33,583 nucleotides of DNA, taken from the NCBI GenBank assembly GCA_020851775.1, contig JADZCB010000227.1:1-33583 (forward strand). Direction: 5' to 3'. The notes under the pieces were generated by a model. It saw only the letters and a list, made by a program, of their open reading frames with translations. It made no database searches and had not been told where the DNA came from. Position numbers and translations under genes: made by a program. This document shows, one piece after another, positions 1-9,000 of the stretch; position 1 is the first letter of the stretch, and each line of letters starts with the position of its first letter. Source of the DNA: Gammaproteobacteria bacterium (GTDB lineage Bacteria; Pseudomonadota; Gammaproteobacteria; Ga0077536).

Positions 1-136
1 CGGGATCGATGCCGCTGCGGTCGACGACGGCCTTGAAGATGGCGGTGATCAGGACATCGGCCGGCAACGGCTTCAGGCTGCCGCCGAAGCCGCCGATTGG
101 CGTGCGGAGAGGGCTGACGATGGCTGCGCGTTTCAT
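1..136 (-). CDS. Thiolase / acetyl-CoA acetyltransferase, N-terminal fragment (truncated by window edge)
   Basis: Reverse complement from CAT at 134-136 reads MKRAAIVSPLRTPIGGFGGSLKPLPADVLITAIFKAVVDRSGIDP..., resembling the thiolase N-terminus (A-RTPIG-FGG-L). Absent from the ORF track because it is open at the window edge. Confidence 0.8.
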   Translation of the reverse strand, partial: MKRAAIVSPLRTPIGGFGGSLKPLPADVLITAIFKAVVDRSGIDP

Positions 137-313
137 GCTGTTTATCCTGCGGTGTGGGACATCGCGCGGGATCCGCGCGCGGCGATCGTACGCCGTCCAT
201 CGCCGGTGCGCCCGCGTGCCGGCCGGCGCCGGTCGGGGGCGCCCGCCCGCTGTAGCGAGTTGCGACAGTCTTCCGGTTGCCGCGACGAGGCGGCGCGACT
301 AGAGTCCGGGCCC

Positions 314-2200
314 ATGAAGCGTGTCCGGCAATGGAATCTCGGCACCAAGCTCGCGCTGGTCGGGACGCCGTTCGTTGCGTTCGCGCTGCTGACGGTCGCG
401 CTGACGCTCTGGGTGTCATGGCAACTCGATGGTGGCGCCGCGGCCGTCAACGAGGCCGGCCGCATGCGCATGCAGGTCTATCGCATGACGCTGTCGATCG
501 GCCTCGGGGCGGCGTCCGATGTTCCGGCCCAGGTCACCGAATTCGAACATTCGCTGACGCTGCTGCGGGAAGGCGATCCGTTGCGACCGCTGTTCGTGCC
601 CTGGGATGCGGCCGTCCACGCCCGCTTCGCAGCCGTCGAGCGCGGCTGGCACGACTTCCACCGACGCTGGGCGAGCACGCCCGTCACGAGCACCGCAGGC
701 CTGCGCGAGGACGCCGGCCGCTTCGTCAGCGCGATCGACGCGCTCGTCTCCAGCATCGAGGTCCATCTCTCGCGCTGGACCGCGCTGATGCAACTGGCGC
801 AGACCGCGATGATGGCGTTCGTCGTGATCGGTGCCGCGATCCTCATCTATACCGGCTATCGCTTCGTGCTCGAACCGGTCGGCCTTTTGACGCGGACGAT
901 GGAGCGCTTCCAGCAGGGGGATTTCGACGCCCGCGTCGACAGCGATTCGCACGATGAATTCGACACCCTGGCGCGGGGCTTCAACGGTCTGGCCGATCAC
1001 TTGCAGCAGCTTTACCGCAGCCTCGAGGCGAAAGTGATCGCGAAGACGGCCGAGCTGGAAGAGAAGGGCGAACGTCTGCAGGCGCTGTATGGCGTGACGG
1101 CGCTCGTCGCCACCGCGACCTCGCTCGATGCGCTCGCCCAGGGCTTCGCCGCGCGCCTGCGTGCCGTCGCCCATGCCGACGGCGTCGCGCTGCGCTGGGC
1201 GGACGAGTCGAGCAGCCGCTATCTGCTGCTCGCTGCCGAAGGGTTGCCGGCGTCGATGGTCGACGGCGAACACTGCGTGCTGGCGGGGAGCTGCCATTGC
1301 GCGGCGGGTGCCTCGTGTCCCGAGTTGCGCGTGACGCCGCTGTGTGACACCGGCGCGCCGACGCTCCACTGCGTGCGCGCGGGCTTCGAGACCGTCGTGA
1401 GCATTCCCGTGCGTCACCATGAGCGGCTGATGGGGGAGGTCGATCTGTTCTTTCACGTCCGCCGCGAACTGCCGCCCGCCGAACGCTCGCTGCTCGAAGC
1501 GCTCGCCGCGCATCTCGGTGGTGCGATGGAAAACCTTCGGCTGTACGCCCTCGAGAAAGAATCGGCGATCGCGCAGGAGCGCACGTTCATTGCCCGTGAG
1601 CTGCACGATTCGATCGCCCAGTCGCTCGCATTTCTGAAGATCCAGGTGCAGTTGATGCGCGACGCGCTACGTGCCGGCGATCGCGGGCAGATGACGGCCG
1701 TGCTCGACGAAGTCGATGCCGGTGTGCGCGAATGCTACGGCGACGTGCGTGAGCTGCTGGTGCACTTCCGCACCCGGGCGAATGCCGAAAACATGGAGGA
1801 CGCGCTGCAGACGACCCTGCGCAAGTTCGAACACCAGAGCGGTCTGCCCGGCAGCCTGCAGATGTCGGGACAGGGACTGCCGTTGCCCCCTGACGTGCAG
1901 GTGCAGGTGCTGCACGTCATCCAGGAGGCGTTGTCGAACGTGCGCAAGCATGCCGGGGCCAGCCAGGTGTGGGTCGACGTCCAGCAGCAACCGACCTGGC
2001 GTTTCGAGATTCGCGACGACGGTATCGGCTTCGAGCCGGATGGCGCGACGCCCGACGAGACACATGTCGGCCTGCGCATCATGCAGGAGCGCGCCGAGCG
2101 CATCGGCGCAAGCTTCGAGGTGATCTCACGCAGTGGGCGCGGTTGCGCCATCGTGCTGACGCTGCCGCCGAGCACGACGCCACAGCGGACGGCGGCATGA
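314..2200 (+). CDS. narX: Nitrate/nitrite sensor histidine kinase NarX
   Basis: ORF 152..2200, likely start M at 314 (MKRVRQWNLGTKLALVG). Two TM segments, P-box-like VNEAGRMRMQVYRMT, HAMP, cysteine-containing central region, HisKA_3-type H-box (ARELHDSIAQSLAFLKIQ) and HATPase (IRDDGIGFEPD). Followed by narL and nar genes. Confidence 0.92.
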   Translation: MKRVRQWNLGTKLALVGTPFVAFALLTVALTLWVSWQLDGGAAAVNEAGRMRMQVYRMTLSIGLGAASDVPAQVTEFEHSLTLLREGDPLRPLFVPWDAAVHARFAAVERGWHDFHRRWASTPVTSTAGLREDAGRFVSAIDALVSSIEVHLSRWTALMQLAQTAMMAFVVIGAAILIYTGYRFVLEPVGLLTRTMERFQQGDFDARVDSDSHDEFDTLARGFNGLADHLQQLYRSLEAKVIAKTAELEEKGERLQALYGVTALVATATSLDALAQGFAARLRAVAHADGVALRWADESSSRYLLLAAEGLPASMVDGEHCVLAGSCHCAAGASCPELRVTPLCDTGAPTLHCVRAGFETVVSIPVRHHERLMGEVDLFFHVRRELPPAERSLLEALAAHLGGAMENLRLYALEKESAIAQERTFIARELHDSIAQSLAFLKIQVQLMRDALRAGDRGQMTAVLDEVDAGVRECYGDVRELLVHFRTRANAENMEDALQTTLRKFEHQSGLPGSLQMSGQGLPLPPDVQVQVLHVIQEALSNVRKHAGASQVWVDVQQQPTWRFEIRDDGIGFEPDGATPDETHVGLRIMQERAERIGASFEVISRSGRGCAIVLTLPPSTTPQRTAA

Positions 2201-2862
2201 GCGAGGCCGTGGTCCGCATCCTCGTCGTCGACGATCACACGTTGTTCCGGCGGGGGCTCACGGCACTGCTGTCACGCGACCCGCGTTTCAAGGTCGTCGG
2301 GGACGCCGCCGACGCCGGGCAGGCGCAGCGGCGCGCCGCCGAGCTCCAGCCGGATCTGATCCTCCTCGACAACCACCTGCCCGGCGTCAGCGGCATCGAC
2401 GCGCTGCCGGCGCTGCGCGAAGCGGCACCGCAGGCGCGGGTGCTGATGCTGACGGTCAGCGAGGATGAGAACGATCTCGCGGCCGCGCTGCGCGCCGGTG
2501 CCTGCGGTTATCTGCTGAAGACCATCGAGGGCGATGCGTTGTCGGTCGCAATCGCCAGCGCGATGCGCGGCGAAGACGTCGTGGCGCCGGAGATGACGGC
2601 GAAACTGGTGTCTGTCTTCAAGGCCATGCACACCCCGATGGCAATACCCGAGTCGGCGGCTGATCCCTTCGACAGTCTCTCGCAGCGCGAACGCGAGATC
2701 CTGCGTGAAATCGCGCGCGGCGCGAGCAACAAGGAGATCGCCCGCACGTTCGCCATCGCCGAGACGACGGTGAAGATCCACGTCCAGCACATCCTGCGCA
2801 AGCTGAACCTCAATACGCGGGTACGCGCCGCGGTGCTTGCCGCCGAACACGGACTCATGTGA
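2197..2862 (+). CDS. narL: Response regulator NarL (LuxR/FixJ-type output domain)
   Basis: MSEAVVRILVVDDHTLFRRGLTALL receiver; LTVSEDENDLAAALRAGACGYLLKT; C-terminal HTH LSQREREILREIARGASNKEIARTFAIAETTVKIHVQHILRKLNLNTRVRAAV. ATGA overlap with the narX stop. Confidence 0.94.
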   Translation: MSEAVVRILVVDDHTLFRRGLTALLSRDPRFKVVGDAADAGQAQRRAAELQPDLILLDNHLPGVSGIDALPALREAAPQARVLMLTVSEDENDLAAALRAGACGYLLKTIEGDALSVAIASAMRGEDVVAPEMTAKLVSVFKAMHTPMAIPESAADPFDSLSQREREILREIARGASNKEIARTFAIAETTVKIHVQHILRKLNLNTRVRAAVLAAEHGLM

Positions 2863-2867
2863 GCCGC

Positions 2868-2886
2868 CCACGCCCGGGCAGCGTGG
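2868..2886 (+). terminator. Stem-loop just after narL (possible terminator stem, no T-tract)
   Basis: CCACGC-CCGGGCA-GCGTGG perfect 6-bp stem starting 6 nt after the narL stop. Confidence 0.25.
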
Positions 2887-2973
2887 CCGGACAGGCTCGC
2901 GGCGACACGTGTCGCGTGCGCGCACCGTTGCCGCAAATCCTTCCAATCCGATCGCCGAGCCAGTCGCGCCCGC

Positions 2974-2987
2974 TTGATCCAGCGCAA
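2974..2987 (+). promoter_or_regulatory. FNR/Anr/Dnr-like box upstream of narK1
   Basis: TTGATCCAGCGCAA versus TTGAT-N4-ATCAA: first half-site perfect, second half CGCAA (8/10 overall). Confidence 0.45.
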
Positions 2988-3010
2988 GCGCCGCGCCGAT
3001 TCCGGCGCAG

Positions 3011-3028
3011 GTAGTTCTTTAGAACTAC
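3011..3028 (+). promoter_or_regulatory. NarL-type 7-2-7 inverted repeat upstream of narK1
   Basis: GTAGTTCT-TT-AGAACTAC: perfect 8-bp arms, 2-bp spacer. Inner heptamer TAGTTCT matches the NarL heptamer TACYYMT at 6/7 positions, in the 7-2-7 arrangement. Confidence 0.65.
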
Positions 3029-3140
3029 GCGGCCGCCATTTTCCTCGTCATTCCGGCTCGCACCGGCTGCCCGTCGGGCGGATGTCGCGGTGCGGCGCAT
3101 GTTTCTACCCTGGCGTCAGTCAGAGGTGGGAGCAGCGACG

Positions 3141-4391
3141 ATGACGAAGCAGAGCCAGGCGCTTTCGGTGCTGATGGTCAGCACGCTCGCGTTCACGGTG
3201 TGTTTCATGGTGTGGATGATGTTCGGCGTCGTCGGCATTCCCATCAAGAACACGCTCGGGTTGAACGCGACCCAGTTCGGCATCCTGACGGCGATGCCGG
3301 TGCTGACCGGTTCGCTCGTGCGTGTACCGCTCGGGATCTGGACCGACAAGTACGGCGGGCGCGTGGTGATGACCGCGCTGATGGCCTGTACCGTGCCACC
3401 GATCTGGCTGATGAGCCATGCCACCGAATACTGGCACTTTCTCGTCATCGGCCTCTTCATCGGTCTCGCCGGCGGCTCGTTCTCGGTCGGCACTCCTTAT
3501 GTCGCGCGCTGGTTCAAGCCCGAACGCCGCGGCCTCGCGATGGGCATCTACGGTGCCGGCAATTCGGGCGCGGCCGTCAACAAATTCATCGCACCGGCCC
3601 TGGTCGTCGCCTTCGGCTGGGCAATGGTGCCGAAGGTCTACGCCGTCATCATGCTGGTGACGGTCGTTCTGTTCTGGGTGTTCAGTTACTCGGACCCGAC
3701 ACACCGGGTGCCGGCAAACGTCAGCTTCCGCAGCCAGCTCACGCTGCTGAAGGATCCGCGCGTGCTGAAGTACTGCCAGTACTACAGCATCGTGTTCGGC
3801 GGCTACGTCGCGTTGTCGCTGTGGATGGTGCAGTACTACGTCGGCGAATTCGGGCTCGATATCCGCGCCGCTGCGTTGCTCGCGGCCTGCTTCTCGTTGC
3901 CGGGAGGCGTATTGCGCGCGATCGGCGGCTGGCTCTCCGACCGCCACGGCGCTCACAGCGTGACCTGGTGGGTGATGTGGGTGAGCTGGATCTGCTTGTT
4001 CCTGCTGAGCTATCCGCAGACGGATCTGACCATCCACGCGGTGGATGGTCCGGTCACGCTGCACATCGGCCTGAATGTCTACACGTTCACCGCGTTGATG
4101 TTCGTGCTCGGCATCGCGTGGGCCTTCGGCAAGGCCAGCGTCTTCAAGTACATCAGTGACGACTATCCCCACAACATCGGCGCCGTCAGCGGCATCGTCG
4201 GCCTCGCCGGCGGCCTCGGCGGCTTCATCCTGCCGATCATGTTCGGCGCCCTGATGGACATTACCGGCGTGCGCTCGAGCGCCTTCATGCTGATGTATGG
4301 CGTCGTGTGGGTGTCGCTGATCTGGATGTACTGGACCGAAGTCCGGCGCACCGAAGTCATCGGTCCGCGCTCCTCCGCACTCGCCTCTTAA
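3141..4391 (+). CDS. narK1: NarK1-type nitrate/nitrite MFS transporter
   Basis: MTKQSQALSVLMVSTLAFTVCFMVWMMFGVVGIPIK...; MFS with NarK-type motifs (GAGNSGAAVNKFIAPAL, GLAGGLGGFILPIMFG). The internal ATG at 3141 matches NarK N-termini better than 3090. Confidence 0.9.
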   Translation: MTKQSQALSVLMVSTLAFTVCFMVWMMFGVVGIPIKNTLGLNATQFGILTAMPVLTGSLVRVPLGIWTDKYGGRVVMTALMACTVPPIWLMSHATEYWHFLVIGLFIGLAGGSFSVGTPYVARWFKPERRGLAMGIYGAGNSGAAVNKFIAPALVVAFGWAMVPKVYAVIMLVTVVLFWVFSYSDPTHRVPANVSFRSQLTLLKDPRVLKYCQYYSIVFGGYVALSLWMVQYYVGEFGLDIRAAALLAACFSLPGGVLRAIGGWLSDRHGAHSVTWWVMWVSWICLFLLSYPQTDLTIHAVDGPVTLHIGLNVYTFTALMFVLGIAWAFGKASVFKYISDDYPHNIGAVSGIVGLAGGLGGFILPIMFGALMDITGVRSSAFMLMYGVVWVSLIWMYWTEVRRTEVIGPRSSALAS

Positions 4392-4414
4392 ACTTGCCCA
4401 GAGGGGAAACGCTC

Positions 4415-6067
4415 ATGACCACAGTCACCGCCACACACAGAGCGCCCGCGGCACCGACCGGCGCCGACATCGTCGACTGGCGCCCGGAAGACGAGGTGTT
4501 CTGGGAAACCACCGGCAAACGCATCGCCTATCGCAATCTGATCATCTCCGTGCCCGCGTTGCTGTGCGGCTTCGCCGTGTGGGGCATGTGGGGGATCATC
4601 ACGGTCCAGATGCTGAACCTCGGCTTCCCGTTCACCGAAGCCGAGTTGTTCACGCTGACCGCAATCGCCGGGATCGCCGGTGCGACGATGCGCATCCCGG
4701 CTTCTTTTCTGATCCGGCTCGCCGGCGGGCGCAATACGGTCTTTCTGACCACGGCGATGCTGCTCGCGCCCGCCATCGGCACCGGCATTGCGCTTCAGCA
4801 TCCGGAATGGCCGCTGTGGACGTTTCAGTTGATGGCGTTGTGGTCCGGTGTCGGCGGCGGCAATTTCGCGAGTTCGATGTCGAACATCAACACGTTCTTC
4901 CCGCGGCGTCTGCAGGGCACCGCGCTCGGCATCAACGCAGGGATCGGGAATTTCGGCGTCACGACGATGCAGATCGTGATCCCGATGGTGATGACGGTCG
5001 GTATCTTCGGCAGCCTCGGCGGCGAACCGATGACTCTCGTGAAGGACAGCGGCTGGATTCTCGGCAAGATTCCGGCTGGCACGCCGACGTGGATCCAGAA
5101 CGCGGGTTTCGCGTGGATCATGTCACTGGTTCCGCTGTCGATCATCTGCTTCTTCGGCATGAACAATCTGCGCACGGTGTCGCCGAACACCGGCGGCACG
5201 ATTCCGGCGTTCATGAAGATCACCTGGCTCTATACGCTGGCGTTCGTGCCGGCGTGCCTCGGGCTCTACCTGTATCTGCCGCCGCCGACCGGGCTCGGTG
5301 TGATCAGCATGTGGGTCGCGATCCCGCTCGATGTGACGAGCGCGCTGCTCGTGATGCGCCTGACGGCGTTCGGGACGATGAAGGAGAACATCGCTGCACA
5401 GTTCGCGATCTTCCGCAACCGCCACACCTGGTCGATGACCGCGCTGTACATCGTCACCTTCGGCTCGTTCATCGGCTTTTCGATGGCATTGCCGCTGGCG
5501 ATGAAGGTGATCTTCGGCGTGTCGCACGTGCCGGATGCCAACGGCGTGATGCAGCATACCCAGCCGAATCCGAATGCACCGGCAGTGCTCGCGTATGCGT
5601 GGATCGGTCCCTTCGTCGGTGCGGCCGTGCGCCCGTTCGGCGGCTGGATCTCGGACAAACTCGGCGGTTCGATCGTCACGCAGGTCGTGTCGGCAGTGAT
5701 GGCGGTCGCCTCGATCGCGGTCGGTTGGGTCATGCTGCAGGCTTACCAGTCGGCGACGCCCGAGACCTGGTTCGTGCCGTTCATGGCGCTGTTCGTGCTG
5801 TTGTTCTTTGCGAGCGGCATGGGCAACGGATCGACGTTCCGCACGATCGGTGTGATCTTCGATCGCCAGCAGGCCGGCCCCGTACTCGGCTGGACGTCCG
5901 CGATCGCCGCCTACGGCGCCTTCGTCGCACCGCTGGTGATAGGTGGCGAAATCAAGGCCGGTACGCCACAGGTCGCGATGTACGGTTTCGCCGGCTTCTA
6001 CGCCGTCTGCATGCTGTTGAACTGGTGGTTCTACCTGCGTGCCGGCGCCTACGTGAAGAATCCCTGA
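4415..6067 (+). CDS. narK2: NarK2-type nitrate/nitrite MFS transporter
   Basis: Second MFS: ISVPALLCGFAVWGMWGIITVQMLNLGFPFTEAELFTLTAIAGIAGATMRIPASF; GVGGGNFASSMSNINTFFPRRLQGTALGINAGIGNFGVTTMQ. Start MTTVTATHRAP at 4415 after a GAGGGG ribosome-binding site. Confidence 0.9.
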   Translation: MTTVTATHRAPAAPTGADIVDWRPEDEVFWETTGKRIAYRNLIISVPALLCGFAVWGMWGIITVQMLNLGFPFTEAELFTLTAIAGIAGATMRIPASFLIRLAGGRNTVFLTTAMLLAPAIGTGIALQHPEWPLWTFQLMALWSGVGGGNFASSMSNINTFFPRRLQGTALGINAGIGNFGVTTMQIVIPMVMTVGIFGSLGGEPMTLVKDSGWILGKIPAGTPTWIQNAGFAWIMSLVPLSIICFFGMNNLRTVSPNTGGTIPAFMKITWLYTLAFVPACLGLYLYLPPPTGLGVISMWVAIPLDVTSALLVMRLTAFGTMKENIAAQFAIFRNRHTWSMTALYIVTFGSFIGFSMALPLAMKVIFGVSHVPDANGVMQHTQPNPNAPAVLAYAWIGPFVGAAVRPFGGWISDKLGGSIVTQVVSAVMAVASIAVGWVMLQAYQSATPETWFVPFMALFVLLFFASGMGNGSTFRTIGVIFDRQQAGPVLGWTSAIAAYGAFVAPLVIGGEIKAGTPQVAMYGFAGFYAVCMLLNWWFYLRAGAYVKNP

Positions 6068-6077
6068 GGACTCCCCG

Positions 6078-9000
6078 ATGAGCCACTTTCTCGATCGCCT
6101 GACCTATTTCAAGCAACCGCGCGAACCGTTCGCGAACGGGCACGGTGTCACCACTGGCGAGGATCGCACGTGGGAGGATGCGTACCGCAATCGCTGGGCC
6201 CACGACAAGATTGTGCGCTCGACGCACGGCGTCAACTGCACCGGCTCGTGTTCGTGGAAAATCTACGTCAAAGGCGGCATCGTCACCTGGGAGACGCAGC
6301 AGACCGACTATCCACGCACGCGGTGGGACATGCCCAACCACGAACCGCGTGGTTGTGCGCGTGGCGCGAGCTACAGTTGGTATCTCTACAGCGCAAACCG
6401 CGTGAAATACCCACTGATCCGCGGGCGCCTGCTGAAGGCCTGGCGCGCGGCGCGGCTCGTGCACGATCCGGTCGCCGCGTGGGCGTCGATCGTCGAGGAC
6501 GACGCGAAGCGGCGCGACTACCAGCGCGTGCGCGGTCTCGGCGGTTTCGTACGCGCGAGCTGGCAGGAAATCAACGAAATCGTCGCCGCGGCGAACGTCT
6601 ACACGATCAAGCGCTACGGGCCCGATCGCGTCGTCGGCTTCTCGCCAATCCCGGCGATGTCGATGGTCAGTTACGCGGCCGGATCGCGCTATCTGTCGCT
6701 GATCGGTGGCGTATGCATGAGCTTCTACGACTGGTATTGCGATCTGCCGCCGTCGAGCCCGCAGGTGTGGGGTGAGCAGACCGACGTGCCGGAATCGGCC
6801 GACTGGTACAACTCGACATTCCTGATCGCCTGGGGCAGCAACGTACCGCAGACGCGCACGCCAGACGCGCACTTCTTTACCGAGGTGCGCTACAAGGGTG
6901 CGAAGACCGTCGCCGTCACGCCCGATTACGCCGAGATCAGCAAGCTGTGCGATCTGTGGCTGAATCCGAAGCAGGGAACCGACGCGGCGCTTGCGATGGC
7001 GATGGGGCACGTGATTCTCAAGGAGTTCTATTTCGACCAGCGCTCGGCGTACTTCGACGACTATGCGCGACGCTATACCGATCTGCCGTTGCTCGTGGTG
7101 CTCAGGGAACACACGCTGCCGAGCGGTGAGACCGTGCGCGTACCGGATCGCTATCTGCGCGCCAGCGATTTCGCCGATGCGCTGGGCCAGGCGAATCATC
7201 CCGAGTGGAAGACGGTCGCGGTCGACGAGGCCGGTGCAGTCGTTGCACCAAACGGTTCGATAGGCTTCCGCTGGGGGCCCGAGGGCCGTACCGACCACGG
7301 ACTGTGGAATCTCGAGGCGAAGGAGGCCCGCGACGGTCGCGACGTGAAGCTGAAGCTGTCGCTGCTCGAAGGTGACGCGACGCACGACACGACGCAGGTC
7401 GGATTCCCGTACTTCGGTGGAATCGAGCACGCCCATTTCCAGCACAGCCCGGGCGATGAAGTGCTCGTGCGCAGCGTGCCGGTACGCCGCCTGCGGCTCG
7501 GTACAGACGGTGGCGAACAAGAGACGCTGGTCGCGACCGTGTTCGATCTGCAGGTCGCGCACTATGGCGTCGCGCGCGGCGTGGAGGGGGAGAACTGTCC
7601 GCGCGATTACGACGACGAACGGCCCTACACGCCGGCATGGCAGGAGCGGATTACCGGCGTCGCCCGTGACCGCGTGATCGCGGTGGCGCGCCAGTTCGCC
7701 GACAACGCCGACAAGACCCACGGCAAGTCGATGGTGATCATCGGCGCGGCGATGAACCACTGGTACCACAGCGACATGAACTACCGCGGCATCATCAACA
7801 TGTTGATGATGTGCGGCTGCATCGGGCAGAGCGGTGGCGGCTGGGCGCACTACGTCGGCCAGGAAAAGCTGCGCCCGCAGACCGGCTGGACCGCGCTCGC
7901 CTTTGCGCTCGACTGGCTGCGCCCGCCGCGCCAGCAGAACAGCACGAGCTTCTTCTATGCACATACCGATCAATGGCGCTACGAGAAACTGCGCGTCGAC
8001 GAAGTGCTGTCCCCGCTCGCGGACAAGGCTGGCTTCGGCGGCAGCATGATCGACTACAACGTGCGCGCCGAGCGCATGGGCTGGTTGCCGAGCGCGCCGC
8101 AGCTCGAAACGAACCCGCTGCAGATCGTGAAGGACGCGGCCGCCGTCGGCCTCGATCCGAAGGACTATGCAGTGCAGGCGCTGCGCGACGGCAGTCTGCG
8201 CATGAGCTGCGAAGACCCGGACGCGCCGCGCAACTGGCCGCGCAACATGTTCGTGTGGCGTTCGAATCTGCTCGGCTCGTCAGGCAAGGGGCACGAATAC
8301 TTCCTCAAGCATCTGCTCGGCACGAGCCACGGCGTACAGGGACGCGATCTGGGCCCCGACGACGCGAAGCCCGAAGAGGTCGTATGGCACGAGCACGCAC
8401 CGGAGGGCAAGCTCGATCTGCTCGTCACGCTGGATTTCCGCCTCAGCACGACCTGCCTGTATTCCGACATCGTGCTGCCAACCGCCACCTGGTACGAGAA
8501 GAACGATCTCAATACCAGCGACATGCACCCGTTCATCCACCCGCTGTCGACGGCCGTCGATCCGGCGTGGCAATCGAGAAGCGACTGGGACATCTACAAG
8601 GGCTTCGCACAGGCATTCAGCGCCGTCTGCGCCGGCCACCTCGGCGTCGAGAAGGAACTGGTGCTGACGCCGCTGATGCACGACAGCCCCGCCGAACTCG
8701 CGCAGCCGTTCGAGGTGCTGGAATGGAAAAAGGGCCAGTGTGATCTGATCCCGGGCCGCACCGCGCCGCAGATGACGGTCGTCGAACGCGACTATCCCGG
8801 CGTGTACGCGCGCTTCACCGCGCTCGGCCCGCTGATGGACAGAATCGGCAATGGTGGCAAGGGCATTGCCTGGAACACCCAGGACGAAGTCCGTCAGCTC
8901 GCCGAGCTGAATGGTGTCGTGACGACGGCGGGACCGGCCCAGGGCAGGCCGCGTATCGACAGCGACATCGACGCCGCCGAGGTCGTGCTGATGCTCGCCC

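Noticed and set aside
416-1606. 396-aa minus-strand ORF opposite narX
   Set aside because: Shadow ORF; narX on the plus strand has full domain architecture.
3090-3140. Upstream start for narK1 (MRRMFLPWRQSEVGAAT)
   Set aside because: The ATG at 3141 is preceded by a purine-rich sequence and fits NarK N-termini better; the extension looks non-native.
4564-6081. 505-aa plus-strand ORF overlapping narK2
   Set aside because: Alternative frame with Arg/Asp-rich composition; narK2 frame has recognisable TM helices and MFS motifs.
5952-7973. 673-aa minus-strand ORF
   Set aside because: Antisense to narG/narK2; Arg/His/Val-rich composition typical of GC-rich shadow ORFs with no recognisable domain.
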